A DNA stretch of 64,000 nucleotides from JAYFNU01 sp964460755 (GTDB lineage Bacteria > Bacillota > Clostridia > Oscillospirales > Ruminococcaceae), in assembly GCA_964460755.1 (NCBI GenBank), contig CAYWQL010000006.1, positions 17,906-81,905 on the forward strand. The letters are read 5' to 3'. Below, piece by piece: positions 41,166 to 49,314 of the stretch (position 1 is its first letter; every line of letters starts with the position of its first letter). The position numbers and the translations under genes were made by a program. The notes beneath the pieces are model-generated. The model did no database searches and was not told where the DNA came from. It saw nothing but the letters and a program-made list of their open reading frames with translations.

Positions 41166-42413
41166 ATGACGAATTTAAAAGGCGCGTGTATAATCGGACA
41201 GTCGGGCGGACCGACGTCGGTAATTAATTCGAGTGTTTGCGGAGCGGTTGAAACGGCGCTCAAAAACCCCAGCATAACGAGAGTACTCGGCGCGAAAAAC
41301 GGAATTGAAGGCATTTTAAACGATAATATTTTTGATTTTGGCAACGAGGACGCAAGAGAAATCGCTCTTATGAAAACGACTCCTGCCGCGGCGCTTGGCT
41401 CCTGCCGTTATAAGCTGAAAAGTGCGGGCGACGACGAGACCGACTACAAAAGAATTTTAGAAATATTCAAAAAATATGATATTCGTTATTTCTTTTATAA
41501 CGGCGGAAACGACTCAATGGATACCTGCAACAAGGTATCAAAATATATGCAAAGCGCGGGCTACGACTGCAACGTAATCGGTATACCCAAGACTATCGAC
41601 AACGACCTTGCGGCGACTGACCACTGCCCGGGCTACTCGAGCGCGGCGAAGTATATTGCGACGTCGATAAGTGAAATATCGCTCGACAGCAAGGTTTATA
41701 ACAAGGGCTCGGTTATTATATTCGAAATTATGGGGCGAAACGCGGGCTGGCTTACCGCCGCGGCGGCGCTTGCGAGCGTAACCGGAGAGGGTGCGGATTT
41801 AATTTATCTTCCCGAAAGAATTTTTGACGTAAAGAAGTTCGTTGAGGACGTCAAGAGGGTTTATGAAGCTAAAAAGAACTGCATTGTCGCCGTTTCGGAA
41901 GGTATTCACGATAAGGACGGAAGGTTTATTTCCGAATATGGTTCAGACATTTCATCGGCGAAGGACGCTTTCGGTCACAGCCAAATGGGCGGGCTTGCCT
42001 CAACGCTTGTTGATATAATAAAGAGAGAAACGGGTTATAAAACTCGCGGAATAGAGTTTTCGCTGCTTCAGCGCGCGGCGGCGCACCTTGCTTCAAAGAC
42101 AGACGTCGACGAAGCGTATATGTCGGGCAAAACGGCGGTTGAAAGTGCCGTTGCGGGCGCAACCGATATGATGGTCGGCTTCAAATGTGAGCGCGAAAAC
42201 GGATATAAGTGTGAGGCTGTGCTTATCCCGCTGTCCGATGTTGCCAACGCCGAAAAGACAGTTCCAAACGAATGGATAAACGCCGAAGGCAACGGCATAA
42301 CGAATGGTTTTCTTGATTACGCGCTACCGCTTATCAAGGGTGAGTCGGTGGGGGAAAAGGAAAACGGACTTCCGCGTTTTTCTCGCCTTAGAAAAACAGC
42401 GATAACAAAATAA
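41166..42413 (+). CDS. pfp: 6-phosphofructokinase, PPi-dependent type
   Basis: The 415-residue PFK has the start IIGQSGGPTSVINSS, the loop GGNDSMDT and the substrate motif GIPKTIDNDL. The Asp after GGN and the Lys in PKTIDND are the residues that, in this superfamily, block ATP and favour pyrophosphate. ATP enzymes have GGDGS and PGTIDND. PPi use would save ATP in fermentation and allow reversibility. ATG 41166 has GGAGG 9 bases upstream; the longer in-frame start is rejected. Confidence 0.88.
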   Translation: MTNLKGACIIGQSGGPTSVINSSVCGAVETALKNPSITRVLGAKNGIEGILNDNIFDFGNEDAREIALMKTTPAAALGSCRYKLKSAGDDETDYKRILEIFKKYDIRYFFYNGGNDSMDTCNKVSKYMQSAGYDCNVIGIPKTIDNDLAATDHCPGYSSAAKYIATSISEISLDSKVYNKGSVIIFEIMGRNAGWLTAAAALASVTGEGADLIYLPERIFDVKKFVEDVKRVYEAKKNCIVAVSEGIHDKDGRFISEYGSDISSAKDAFGHSQMGGLASTLVDIIKRETGYKTRGIEFSLLQRAAAHLASKTDVDEAYMSGKTAVESAVAGATDMMVGFKCERENGYKCEAVLIPLSDVANAEKTVPNEWINAEGNGITNGFLDYALPLIKGESVGEKENGLPRFSRLRKTAITK

Positions 42414-42420
42414 AAATAAT

Positions 42421-42454
42421 AGACGCTGTGGAATGTCCACAGCGTCTATTTTTT
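42421..42454. terminator. Strong terminator after pfp
   Basis: A 12-bp perfect stem (42421-42432 with 42436-42447), three-base loop and six T follow pfp. The right arm overlaps the last codon of the converging GNAT gene. Confidence 0.88.
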
Positions 42455-43033
42455 CGTTGAAAGAATATTTTTCTTGTCGGCGAGATACTTCTCCCGAGTA
42501 AGAAAATAAAATTCCTCCGTAACCTCTCGGTCGTCTAAAAAAGAGTATCTTTGTTTTCGCTCAAAGCTATAAACGAAGCCGCATTTGCTGCAAACACCTT
42601 TTGAGCCAAGATTAAAATCAAAGTGGCCGCACCATATCGTGTCAAGAAAAAGATGACAAAAGCCATAGTCAATTATGGCGCGAGCCGCCTCGGTTGCGTA
42701 ACCGTTGCCCCAATAGTTCGGATTGAGCGAAAAGCCGAGTTCGCGTGCCTTTTGACTTCGCATACCGTCGCTGAGCGAAGTTTTATAAAGCCCCACGCAA
42801 CCGACAGCTTTTCCGCAAAGCTCAATAGCGAAGCAGTCTTTATTGGACATATAGGTGCGAATAAGGTTTCTTGAGTCGTTCTTCGTCTTGTGGGGCGCCC
42901 AGCCCGCACTTGGACCAACGACTGAGCTGCTTGCGTACTCAAAAAGGTCGTCGCAGTCGTCGAGCGACCAGCGCCGAAGAAGAAGACGTTCGGTTTCGAT
43001 TTTTTTCATAGCTAATTTATTAAAATATTTCAT
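42446..43033 (-). CDS. GNAT acetyltransferase (RimJ/RimL type)
   Basis: The 195-residue Acetyltransf_3 protein starts with TERLLLRRWSLDDCDDLF. It has the acetyl-CoA loop region NPNYWGNGYATEAARAII and DTIWCGHFDFNLGSKGVCSKCGF, where usually N-x-x-S-x-x-x-x-x-K-x-GF is found. Targets range from ribosomal protein N-termini to other amines and cannot be named. An internal Met at residue 9 is an equally good start; neither has a clear RBS. Confidence 0.82.
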   Translation of the reverse strand: MKYFNKLAMKKIETERLLLRRWSLDDCDDLFEYASSSVVGPSAGWAPHKTKNDSRNLIRTYMSNKDCFAIELCGKAVGCVGLYKTSLSDGMRSQKARELGFSLNPNYWGNGYATEAARAIIDYGFCHLFLDTIWCGHFDFNLGSKGVCSKCGFVYSFERKQRYSFLDDREVTEEFYFLTREKYLADKKNILSTKK

Positions 43034-43105
43034 ATTAATTTATATGTTGGTTTAGCGATAATATTTACCTCTAAGACGATTATACCGTAAAACTCGAAAT
43101 AACGC

Positions 43106-43143
43106 AAAAAAAGAGCCTTTATTCTTCATAAAAGACTCTTTTT
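43106..43143. terminator. A/T-rich bidirectional hairpin terminator
   Basis: AAAAAGAGcCTTT (from 43108) pairs with AAAGaCTCTTTTT (to 43143). Its minus-strand reading ends the TPM gene. Confidence 0.7.
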
Positions 43144-43155
43144 AATACATTTTTG

Positions 43156-44358
43156 TTAGAAGCTTCGTCCGCCGCCGCTGAAGCTGTGTCCGCCCGAGGA
43201 GGAGTGGAAGGAGCTGGCGGTGTGACCGCCGCCGAACGAGGAGCTGCCGCCGCTGTCATTCGAGGGAGGGGGAATATATCTGCTCGTTGTCTTGGTGTCA
43301 ATAAGAGTGTCTGTGCTTCGAGTGAGGTTTAACGATACACGCTCGCCGAGGGTATATTCGCTCATTGCCTTGCGTTCGCGTTCGGCGGAATTGATGACCG
43401 AACGTTTGACTATACGTGAAATAATGAATCCAACGGCAAGCCCGATTAATCCTCCGATTGACATATTGTATATGAAATCGGCTTTTGTTACGGCAGGCTT
43501 AAGCGTGGGATTATAAGTCGAGGAATCCGACATATAGGGGATAAAAACGTCGTACTCGTTTCCGACAATTTTAATCAATTCGTTGTTTTCTGAAAGCCTA
43601 TAATAGTTTGCCGTGTCGGGATTGTATAACAAAATGTACGAGTTGCGCTGGGCGCTTGGAAAGCGTCTTGCGTCGTTTGACGTCCACGAGATAACGTCTA
43701 AATCATTGATAAGATAAAGGTCAATATAGTATCCGTCGACGTAGAGCTCGAAGCAGCCGTTTTCGGTAAGCTTATTATAACGCGCGATGTAGTCGATTGC
43801 CGCAATGGCGGAGCCCGCATAGTTTCCGTTGGAAATTTCTTCGTATGCGTCATCAAGCGCGCGCTGAATGCGGTCGTAGTCCATTATGCCGCAATATGCT
43901 CCGTCGCACTCAATCCACATTGTTCGCGTCGCCATATCAATGAGATACATTATCTTATCTTCAAACTCGTTCTCGGTATGCTCTTCCATATACTCGGCGG
44001 CGAAAGTTTGGGCGTCGTCATATGGGTTGTTGTCGGTCGTGACGACGAATATGGTCGACACGAGCGATGCGCCTTCGAGATTTTCGAGAATTGCATTTTC
44101 GATTTGAGATTTTTCGTAATCGGTGAAAAGGTTCGCTTGGTCGTCGATTAAATATTTCGACGTCGACATAGTGCTCAGTTCACTCGCGTCTTCGCTTGTA
44201 AGAGACTGTTGGTTTTCTGGGACGTTTTCCGTTGTGTTATCCGATTCACCAGCGACATAGGTAAGCGCGCCGTCGTTTACGTTGGCAAAAGCTGAAAAAG
44301 AGGGAACGGAAAGCGCGATAACGAGCGCGATAAGGGTAATGCTTACAAGTTTTTTCAC
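43156..44358 (-). CDS. TPM-domain membrane protein (YgcG-like)
   Basis: The 400-residue protein has a signal peptide (cleavage near AFA), a TPM/Psb32 domain (about 70-210, starting LIDDQANLFTDYE), and a transmembrane helix near 305-325. A low-complexity Gly/Ser/His tail ends with GGHSFSGGGRSF. The arrangement is the standard one for this family, whose function is unclear; plant relatives act in photosystem repair. It overlaps the upstream zinc-ribbon gene by 4 bases, so the pair works together. Confidence 0.82.
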   Translation of the reverse strand: MKKLVSITLIALVIALSVPSFSAFANVNDGALTYVAGESDNTTENVPENQQSLTSEDASELSTMSTSKYLIDDQANLFTDYEKSQIENAILENLEGASLVSTIFVVTTDNNPYDDAQTFAAEYMEEHTENEFEDKIMYLIDMATRTMWIECDGAYCGIMDYDRIQRALDDAYEEISNGNYAGSAIAAIDYIARYNKLTENGCFELYVDGYYIDLYLINDLDVISWTSNDARRFPSAQRNSYILLYNPDTANYYRLSENNELIKIVGNEYDVFIPYMSDSSTYNPTLKPAVTKADFIYNMSIGGLIGLAVGFIISRIVKRSVINSAERERKAMSEYTLGERVSLNLTRSTDTLIDTKTTSRYIPPPSNDSGGSSSFGGGHTASSFHSSSGGHSFSGGGRSF

Positions 44359-45377
44359 AGCAAAGCCACCCCCCCGAAAGCTATTCCGATAATTGTGCCG
44401 ATGATTAAAAGAAGGACAGTTAACCGACGTATACGCTTCATATCAGTCGGAAGGTTTCCGAAAATCTTACCTGTTTGCGCATTGATGGCGTAGATATATT
44501 CAGCGCCCTCAACGCTATAGGTAAGTACCCAAACGGGAAGAAGGGCATAGCGCCATTTTCGGCTTCGCACGTCAAAGTTAAAGCTGTTGTCCTGAATGGT
44601 GGAGTACTGTTTTACTGTTCCAACCAGTGAAGCGTGTGCGAGATTTTTCACCTTTGTATTTATGTTTTGGGTAACGTCTTCTTTTTCAAGTGCCTTCTTT
44701 TCTGCCATAAAGCCAGAAAAATAGGTCATTGAAAAGTCCTCAAAGAGCTTGTCGTCAAATGGGCAGAGATAGTTAAGGTTAACGCGGTCAACGTCCTTTA
44801 TCGCAGGCTCGGAAACGGCGTCAATGTCGAGCGTTCCGCTTCGCTGAATGTCGTAGGTTTTTGTTTCGGTATATTCGTAGTTGCCTGCGGTCCATGTGCG
44901 AATTTTTTTTGCTGTTGCGCTTAGCTCAGCTCCGACGTCAGAATCGGCATACCAATAGGGATAATATACGCCTGCGATTTTGTCGAGTACAATTCGCTCT
45001 TTAAATATAGGCGGAAGCATTTTTTTAGAATTGAAAAAGCTTTGAAAGCGTTCAAGCGCCTGCTCTTTCGTGAGCTTAAAGGGGAGAACATAGTCGGGCT
45101 TTTGCGCACCCTCAAGGCGCTTCGCGAGCACGACGGGCGTGTGGCAATAACAGCAATAGGTTGCCGCTGTTGTGGGCGTGGTGATGATTTCAGCGCCGCA
45201 ATTGTTGCAGACGTATGAAACCGTTTCCGACTCATAGCTTTCGTTTTCTGCGGTAGCCTTGTCAAAATCGTTTTTCGTAAAATGCGCGTTGCAGTATTCA
45301 CAAACCAAGTCCTGTTTTGCAGGGTCGAAGACAATCGCACCGCCGCAGTTTGGACATTTATATTGAGTTACAGCCAT
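44355..45377 (-). CDS. Zinc-ribbon membrane protein
   Basis: The 340-residue protein starts with a TFIIB-like zinc ribbon (CPNCGG...CEYC), then a second Cys cluster (CNNCGAEI...CCYCHTPV). A long beta-rich soluble region and a single C-terminal transmembrane helix (about 317-338) follow. Such proteins regularly accompany TPM-domain proteins in Bacillota. Function is unknown. ATG 45377 follows GGAGAG, and a start 4 codons earlier is less likely. Confidence 0.78.
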   Translation of the reverse strand: MAVTQYKCPNCGGAIVFDPAKQDLVCEYCNAHFTKNDFDKATAENESYESETVSYVCNNCGAEIITTPTTAATYCCYCHTPVVLAKRLEGAQKPDYVLPFKLTKEQALERFQSFFNSKKMLPPIFKERIVLDKIAGVYYPYWYADSDVGAELSATAKKIRTWTAGNYEYTETKTYDIQRSGTLDIDAVSEPAIKDVDRVNLNYLCPFDDKLFEDFSMTYFSGFMAEKKALEKEDVTQNINTKVKNLAHASLVGTVKQYSTIQDNSFNFDVRSRKWRYALLPVWVLTYSVEGAEYIYAINAQTGKIFGNLPTDMKRIRRLTVLLLIIGTIIGIAFGGVALL

Positions 45378-45448
45378 ATTTCTCTCCAAACTATCTTATT
45401 GAAGTATTGTATATATCATAAGTCGTTTTAGGGTCATTGTCAAATAAA

Positions 45449-45476
45449 AAAACGGGCTGTAAAACAGCCCGTTTTT
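45449..45476 (-). terminator. Terminator of the sugar ABC ATPase gene
   Basis: AAAACGGGCTGT pairs with ACAGCCCGTTTT around three A. A run of T follows on the minus strand. Confidence 0.85.
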
Positions 45477-45488
45477 GGTGAATATTTT

Positions 45489-46610
45489 TTAGCCGAGAAT
45501 GTTCTTTTGAGTATCCTTGTCGAACAAATGAGCAAGACTGCCGCCAAAGGTGATGTTGACTTTGTCGCCGAAGGCAAAGCCCTTCTTGTGGTCGACAGGA
45601 AGGTCAACCGTCGCTATGCGGATAACACAATCCTTGCCAAGAGCCGTAACGTGGAGATAAATCTCGCTGCCCATCATTTCCGAAACGCTGACCGTTGCGG
45701 GGATAGCGTCGATATTGCCTGCCTTTGTGAGCATTATATGCTCAGGACGAATACCAAGGGCGATATCATTCGTTTTCTGACCGTTGTCTTTGAATTTCTT
45801 CTGAATGTCATCGGGAAGACCGATAACAGCGTCGCCGACATGAAGAGCATAATGGTCTTTGTCGTACTCTATGCGAGCGTCAAAGAAGTTCATTTGGGGC
45901 GTTCCGATGAAGCCCGCGACGAACATATTTGCGGGATGGTCAAACACGTCTTGCGGCGTACCAATCTGCTGAATGAAACCGTCCTTCATTATGACGATAC
46001 GGTCGCCGAGTGTCATAGCTTCGGTCTGGTCATGAGTAACGTATATGAAAGTGGTGTCGACACGCTGACGGAGCTGAATTAACTCGGCGCGCATCTGATT
46101 ACGAAGCTTTGCATCAAGGTTGGAAAGCGGTTCGTCCATAAGGAAAACCTGCGGGTCACGAACGATAGCACGTCCGATAGCGACACGCTGACGCTGTCCG
46201 CCCGAAAGAGCCTTCGGCTTTCTGTCGAGAAGCTCGGTGATGTCAAGAATTTCCGCAGCCTGTTTAACCTTCTGGTCGATAACATCCTTCGGTGTTTTTC
46301 TCAACTTAAGAGCAAAAGCCATATTTTCGTAAACGGTCATATGGGGATAAAGAGCATAGTTCTGGAAAACCATCGCGATATCGCGGTCTTTAGGCGCTAC
46401 GTTGTTAACGTATCTGTCGCCGATATAGATTTCGCCGTCGGTTATTTCTTCAAGTCCCGCTACCATACGAAGGGTAGTCGATTTACCGCAGCCGGAAGGA
46501 CCAACCAAAACTACGAACTCTTTGTCCTTAATTTCAAGATTGAAATTGTGGACCGCTACGACGTCCTTGTCGTACACCTTTTTGACTTCTTTTAGTGTAA
46601 CATTAGCCAT
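45489..46610 (-). CDS. Sugar ABC transporter ATPase, UgpC/MsmX family
   Basis: The 373-residue ATPase energises carbohydrate uptake. It has Walker A GPSGCGKST, Q-loop FQNYALYPHM, signature LSGGQRQR, Walker B VFLMDEPLSNLDA, and a C-terminal TOBE/OB region (about 240-373) typical of the shared MsmX/UgpC/MalK ATPases. No permease or binding protein genes are nearby, which fits a shared ATPase serving several transporters. Met at 46610 is the family-standard start (MANVTLKEV); the longer frame is not supported. Confidence 0.93.
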   Translation of the reverse strand: MANVTLKEVKKVYDKDVVAVHNFNLEIKDKEFVVLVGPSGCGKSTTLRMVAGLEEITDGEIYIGDRYVNNVAPKDRDIAMVFQNYALYPHMTVYENMAFALKLRKTPKDVIDQKVKQAAEILDITELLDRKPKALSGGQRQRVAIGRAIVRDPQVFLMDEPLSNLDAKLRNQMRAELIQLRQRVDTTFIYVTHDQTEAMTLGDRIVIMKDGFIQQIGTPQDVFDHPANMFVAGFIGTPQMNFFDARIEYDKDHYALHVGDAVIGLPDDIQKKFKDNGQKTNDIALGIRPEHIMLTKAGNIDAIPATVSVSEMMGSEIYLHVTALGKDCVIRIATVDLPVDHKKGFAFGDKVNITFGGSLAHLFDKDTQKNILG

Positions 46611-46806
46611 ACTGTTGACCTTAACAACCCAGCCTTCGCTTGGGGTTATCTTGCGCAACCGAAGCAATATCGGGTACGCTTTACGACAGGTCTCCACACT
46701 GTCGCACCGCAGGTCGTGCGGAAGGGATATGCCTCCTTTTTTGTCGTGCGCGCGGTTAAAAAATGGAGTAACCGAACGCCGTAAAATATTAAGGGTAGAA
46801 AACCCT
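46611..46806 (-). promoter_or_regulatory. Long structured 5' leader of the sugar ABC ATPase
   Basis: About 195 bases lie between the predicted start of transcription and the ATG, with no convincing ORF. On the minus strand it can form a row of hairpins: GGTTA/TAACC, GCAC/GTGC, CGACAG/CTGTCG (near 46690-46710), CCGA/TCGG, and GTTG/CAAC around the AAGGT ribosome site. I cannot match it to a known riboswitch. Confidence 0.4.
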
Positions 46807-46812
46807 TTAATA

Positions 46813-46841
46813 ATTTTATCATTTTAGTTTCTTCAAAACAA
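46813..46841 (-). promoter_or_regulatory. Predicted promoter of the sugar ABC ATPase
   Basis: On the minus strand TTGTTT (46836-46841), 17-bp spacer, TAAAAT (46813-46818). Confidence 0.5.
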
Positions 46842-46865
46842 GAGGTTTTAACAAAAAGTTTGCAA

Positions 46866-46894
46866 AAATAAAAAAGCGTTTTATACAAAACGCT
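46866..46894 (-). terminator. Minus-strand terminator downstream of the Ig-like gene
   Basis: GCGTTTT/AAAACGC with a four-base loop is followed on the minus strand by TTTTTTATTTTT. The stretch 46895-47016 between it and the Ig-like gene stop codon holds no ORF and is probably 3' untranslated sequence. Confidence 0.75.
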
Positions 46895-47016
46895 CAAGTA
46901 ATTTCTACACGACTGTGCAATTATTACAAATATACTTCTGTGTTTTTTCTGCCGCTGTGTTTTAGCACGTCAACCGAGGAGATAAAACCGACAGCACACA
47001 TTTAGTTTATCGTCTG

Positions 47017-47919
47017 TTAATTTGACAAGTTGCTTGGCGTGTCGTCATTTATGACGATGTGTTCGGCGCCGTCGGGTGCGTTATTCTTGACTGTGACGGT
47101 GTAAATGGCAGAAAAGCCGCTTTCGGAGCGAACACTTATTGTCGTAGTTCCCGCGCCGACACCCTCGACAGTACCGTCGTCGAGAACCGTCGCAATCTTT
47201 TCATCGCACGAAACAAAGCTGAAGCTTTCAGTCTCGGCGTCATCAGGGGTAAGGTAGGGCTCGATTGTAGTTGTTTCACCGATTAAAATTGTGCTCGACG
47301 CCTTCGTAAGGTTGAGTGCTGTAGCTTTAATTTTGACTATGACGGCGACGTCTGCGCTAAGCTGACCGAGCTTAACAACCACGACGCCATTGCCTTCGCC
47401 GGTTGCTTGGACGTTTCCGTATTCATCAACCGTCGCGATACCGTTATCGTACGACATAAACGTAACATGCGTTTCGGTCGCGTCTGACGGTATAAAATCA
47501 AGATTTATTCTTTCACGGTCATTACCGTTAAGAAAAAGAACTATCGTTTCGGGAGCAGAAAAGCCGGTCGGAGTTATAATAACCTTTACGGGTATCAAGA
47601 GAGAATAATCCTTTGCGCTCACCGCTATAGTGGCGTTTCCCGCACCGACTGCGGTTATAGTCGAGCCATCGGCGACCACAACGCTGCTGTCGGACGATGT
47701 CCAGGTCAACTCCAAGTTGTCAAGAACCGTCTGAATTTCCTCTTCTGAACGTTCAGAGCTTTCGAGTTCTTTAACAAGGTCAATCGTAACCGCGCTTCCG
47801 CGTTCCATAGTTATGCCGTCAAGCTTGGTTGGAAGCTCAAGCTTTGACAAATCGACGTTGCAAGAACATAACGTTAAAGCAAGCGAAAGGGATATTATCC
47901 CCGCAAGCAGTTTTTTCAA
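47017..47919 (-). CDS. Lipoprotein with bacterial Ig-like (BIG2) repeats
   Basis: The roughly 300-residue protein has a lipoprotein signal ending TLCSC. Three Ig-like repeats of the BIG_2 type follow, each with a sequence like ATVDEYGNVQATGEGNGVVVV. Such domains mediate adhesion or act as spacers on the surface. TTG at 47919 with AAAGGTGG eight bases upstream is preferred to a GTG four codons earlier. No enzymatic domain is visible. It is a single gene. Confidence 0.82.
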   Translation of the reverse strand: MKKLLAGIISLSLALTLCSCNVDLSKLELPTKLDGITMERGSAVTIDLVKELESSERSEEEIQTVLDNLELTWTSSDSSVVVADGSTITAVGAGNATIAVSAKDYSLLIPVKVIITPTGFSAPETIVLFLNGNDRERINLDFIPSDATETHVTFMSYDNGIATVDEYGNVQATGEGNGVVVVKLGQLSADVAVIVKIKATALNLTKASSTILIGETTTIEPYLTPDDAETESFSFVSCDEKIATVLDDGTVEGVGAGTTTISVRSESGFSAIYTVTVKNNAPDGAEHIVINDDTPSNLSN

Positions 47920-47985
47920 GCAAATTACCACCTTTTAAAATATCGTATGCTATTCTACTATTATTGTGTTAAAAAATCAAGTGCC

Positions 47986-49041
47986 TTATTTAAAAACCCA
48001 CTCGCGCTGAATTTGAAAGCTGACAAGGAATAAAACAAGGTCAACGACTATTTTAACTACGACTTCGCTTCCGCCGAGAAGAGAATGAAGATAGGTTACA
48101 AGCCCCGCCGAAAGGGCAAGCTGAACGGCGGCGACCAAGACGTATTTAAAGGTTGAGCTGGCGTGACTGGCACGGCTCTTGAATACGACGCGATGATTAA
48201 TAAGGTAGTTTACGCACGCTGAAATAATTCGTGCAACCACAGTAGCGGCTGTGATATACCAAAGCTTTGGCAAAAAAGTGAAGAAAAACGGCGTTAAAAT
48301 TGCGAACATAATGAGGTCGACCGCTGCGCCTGAAAGGGAAGAAAAGATAAATTTAAAGAAAATAGAATAAATTTTCACCGCGTCCCTGAAAGGATTAAAG
48401 TGGGTCGAATGGTTTTCTTCATATATTGTTTCAATCGGTACTTCCACAAAGCGAAAACCGTTCTGTTTGCAGTCAATTAGCATATTTGTTTCAAATTCAA
48501 ACCGTTCGCCAGCGCTCTTCATAAGCAAGCTCATTAACGCTGTCGGAATGGCTCGAAGCCCTGTTTGTGTGTCGCCAAGATTAATTCCGCATAACGAACG
48601 CATCATAAAGCAGGTTATTTTGTTGCCGTATCGGCTTTTAAACGGTACGTTCTCCTCGTCAAAATTCCGTGCGCCAAGCACAAGCGCGTCGGGGTTCTCC
48701 GCCAAAGCATTCATACAACTGATTATGTCTTCAGCGCTGTGCTGACCGTCCGAATCGGCGGTTACCGCGCCGATGATTTCGCCCTTTTTAAAGGCAGTCA
48801 AGCAATAGTTAAAAGCCGTTTTCATCGCTCGACCCTTGCCGAGATTTACGGCATGGGTAAGCACGGTACAGCCGAGCGCTGCTGCACGGTCGAAGAAATC
48901 ACGATAGTCCTCGCCGCTTCCGTCGTCGACAATTATTATTTTTTCTATGTCCTTTGCTTTAAGGTTTTCAATAAGTACGATAAGCTTATCGTTCGGCTGA
49001 AGGGAGGGAATAATGACAGGCACGCTTTTTAAAACATTCAA
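47986..49041 (-). CDS. GT2 glycosyltransferase fused to GtrA domain
   Basis: The 351-residue protein has an N-terminal GT-A glycosyltransferase (about 1-220) of the dolichol-phosphate mannose synthase-like group, with VDDGSGED, TADSDGQHS and GDTQTGLRAIP. A C-terminal GtrA four-helix membrane domain (about 230-351) follows. Together they should load a sugar on a polyprenyl phosphate and flip it outward for cell-surface glycan decoration. Such fusions occur in Bacillota. No acceptor-specific transferase lies alongside. Confidence 0.88.
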   Translation of the reverse strand: MNVLKSVPVIIPSLQPNDKLIVLIENLKAKDIEKIIIVDDGSGEDYRDFFDRAAALGCTVLTHAVNLGKGRAMKTAFNYCLTAFKKGEIIGAVTADSDGQHSAEDIISCMNALAENPDALVLGARNFDEENVPFKSRYGNKITCFMMRSLCGINLGDTQTGLRAIPTALMSLLMKSAGERFEFETNMLIDCKQNGFRFVEVPIETIYEENHSTHFNPFRDAVKIYSIFFKFIFSSLSGAAVDLIMFAILTPFFFTFLPKLWYITAATVVARIISACVNYLINHRVVFKSRASHASSTFKYVLVAAVQLALSAGLVTYLHSLLGGSEVVVKIVVDLVLFLVSFQIQREWVFK

Positions 49042-49084
49042 AATCTCATCTCCTTACTTACATTATAAATAAGAGCGTTTGGAA

Positions 49085-49115
49085 AGAAAAACCCGAACAC
49101 GAGAATGCGTTCGGG
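49085..49115 (-). terminator. Terminator of tRNA-Leu
   Basis: CCCGAAC (49092-49098) pairs with GTTCGGG (49109-49115). Minus-strand T run at 49085-49091. Confidence 0.8.
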
Positions 49116-49120
49116 CGTTT

Positions 49121-49207
49121 TGGTGCCGCTGACCGGACTTGAACCGGTACGCTGTTAAAGGCGAGGGATTTTAAGTCCCTTGTGTCTGCCGATTCCACCA
49201 CAGCGGC
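49121..49207 (-). tRNA. tRNA-Leu (anticodon UAA)
   Basis: The 87-base cloverleaf has acceptor GCCGCTG (5') with CAGCGGC (3') and encodes its CCA end. The anticodon loop is CTTAAAA with TAA as anticodon. There is a long variable arm, typical of class II tRNA-Leu, and a T arm ACCGG-TTCAAGT-CCGGT. It is transcribed leftward with its own terminator. Confidence 0.95.
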
Positions 49208-49256
49208 GTACTTAAAGATTATAAATCAAACGTAATTGTATGTCAATATCGCCCTT

Positions 49257-49289
49257 TGAAAAAGGGGCGCAACCTTACGGCTGCGCCTC
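49257..49289 (-). terminator. Terminator of the hydrogenase operon
   Basis: On the minus strand GAGGCGCAGCC pairs with GGTTGCGCCCC around GTAA, followed by a T run, just beyond hydA. Confidence 0.85.
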
Positions 49290-49314
49290 TTTTAATGTAA
49301 TTTAAACTTGAAAA

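Noticed and set aside
46646..46897. 83-residue minus-strand frame upstream of the sugar ABC ATPase
   Set aside because: Arg/Cys-rich composition without recognisable domain or good ribosome site; it overlaps a terminator and the structured leader.
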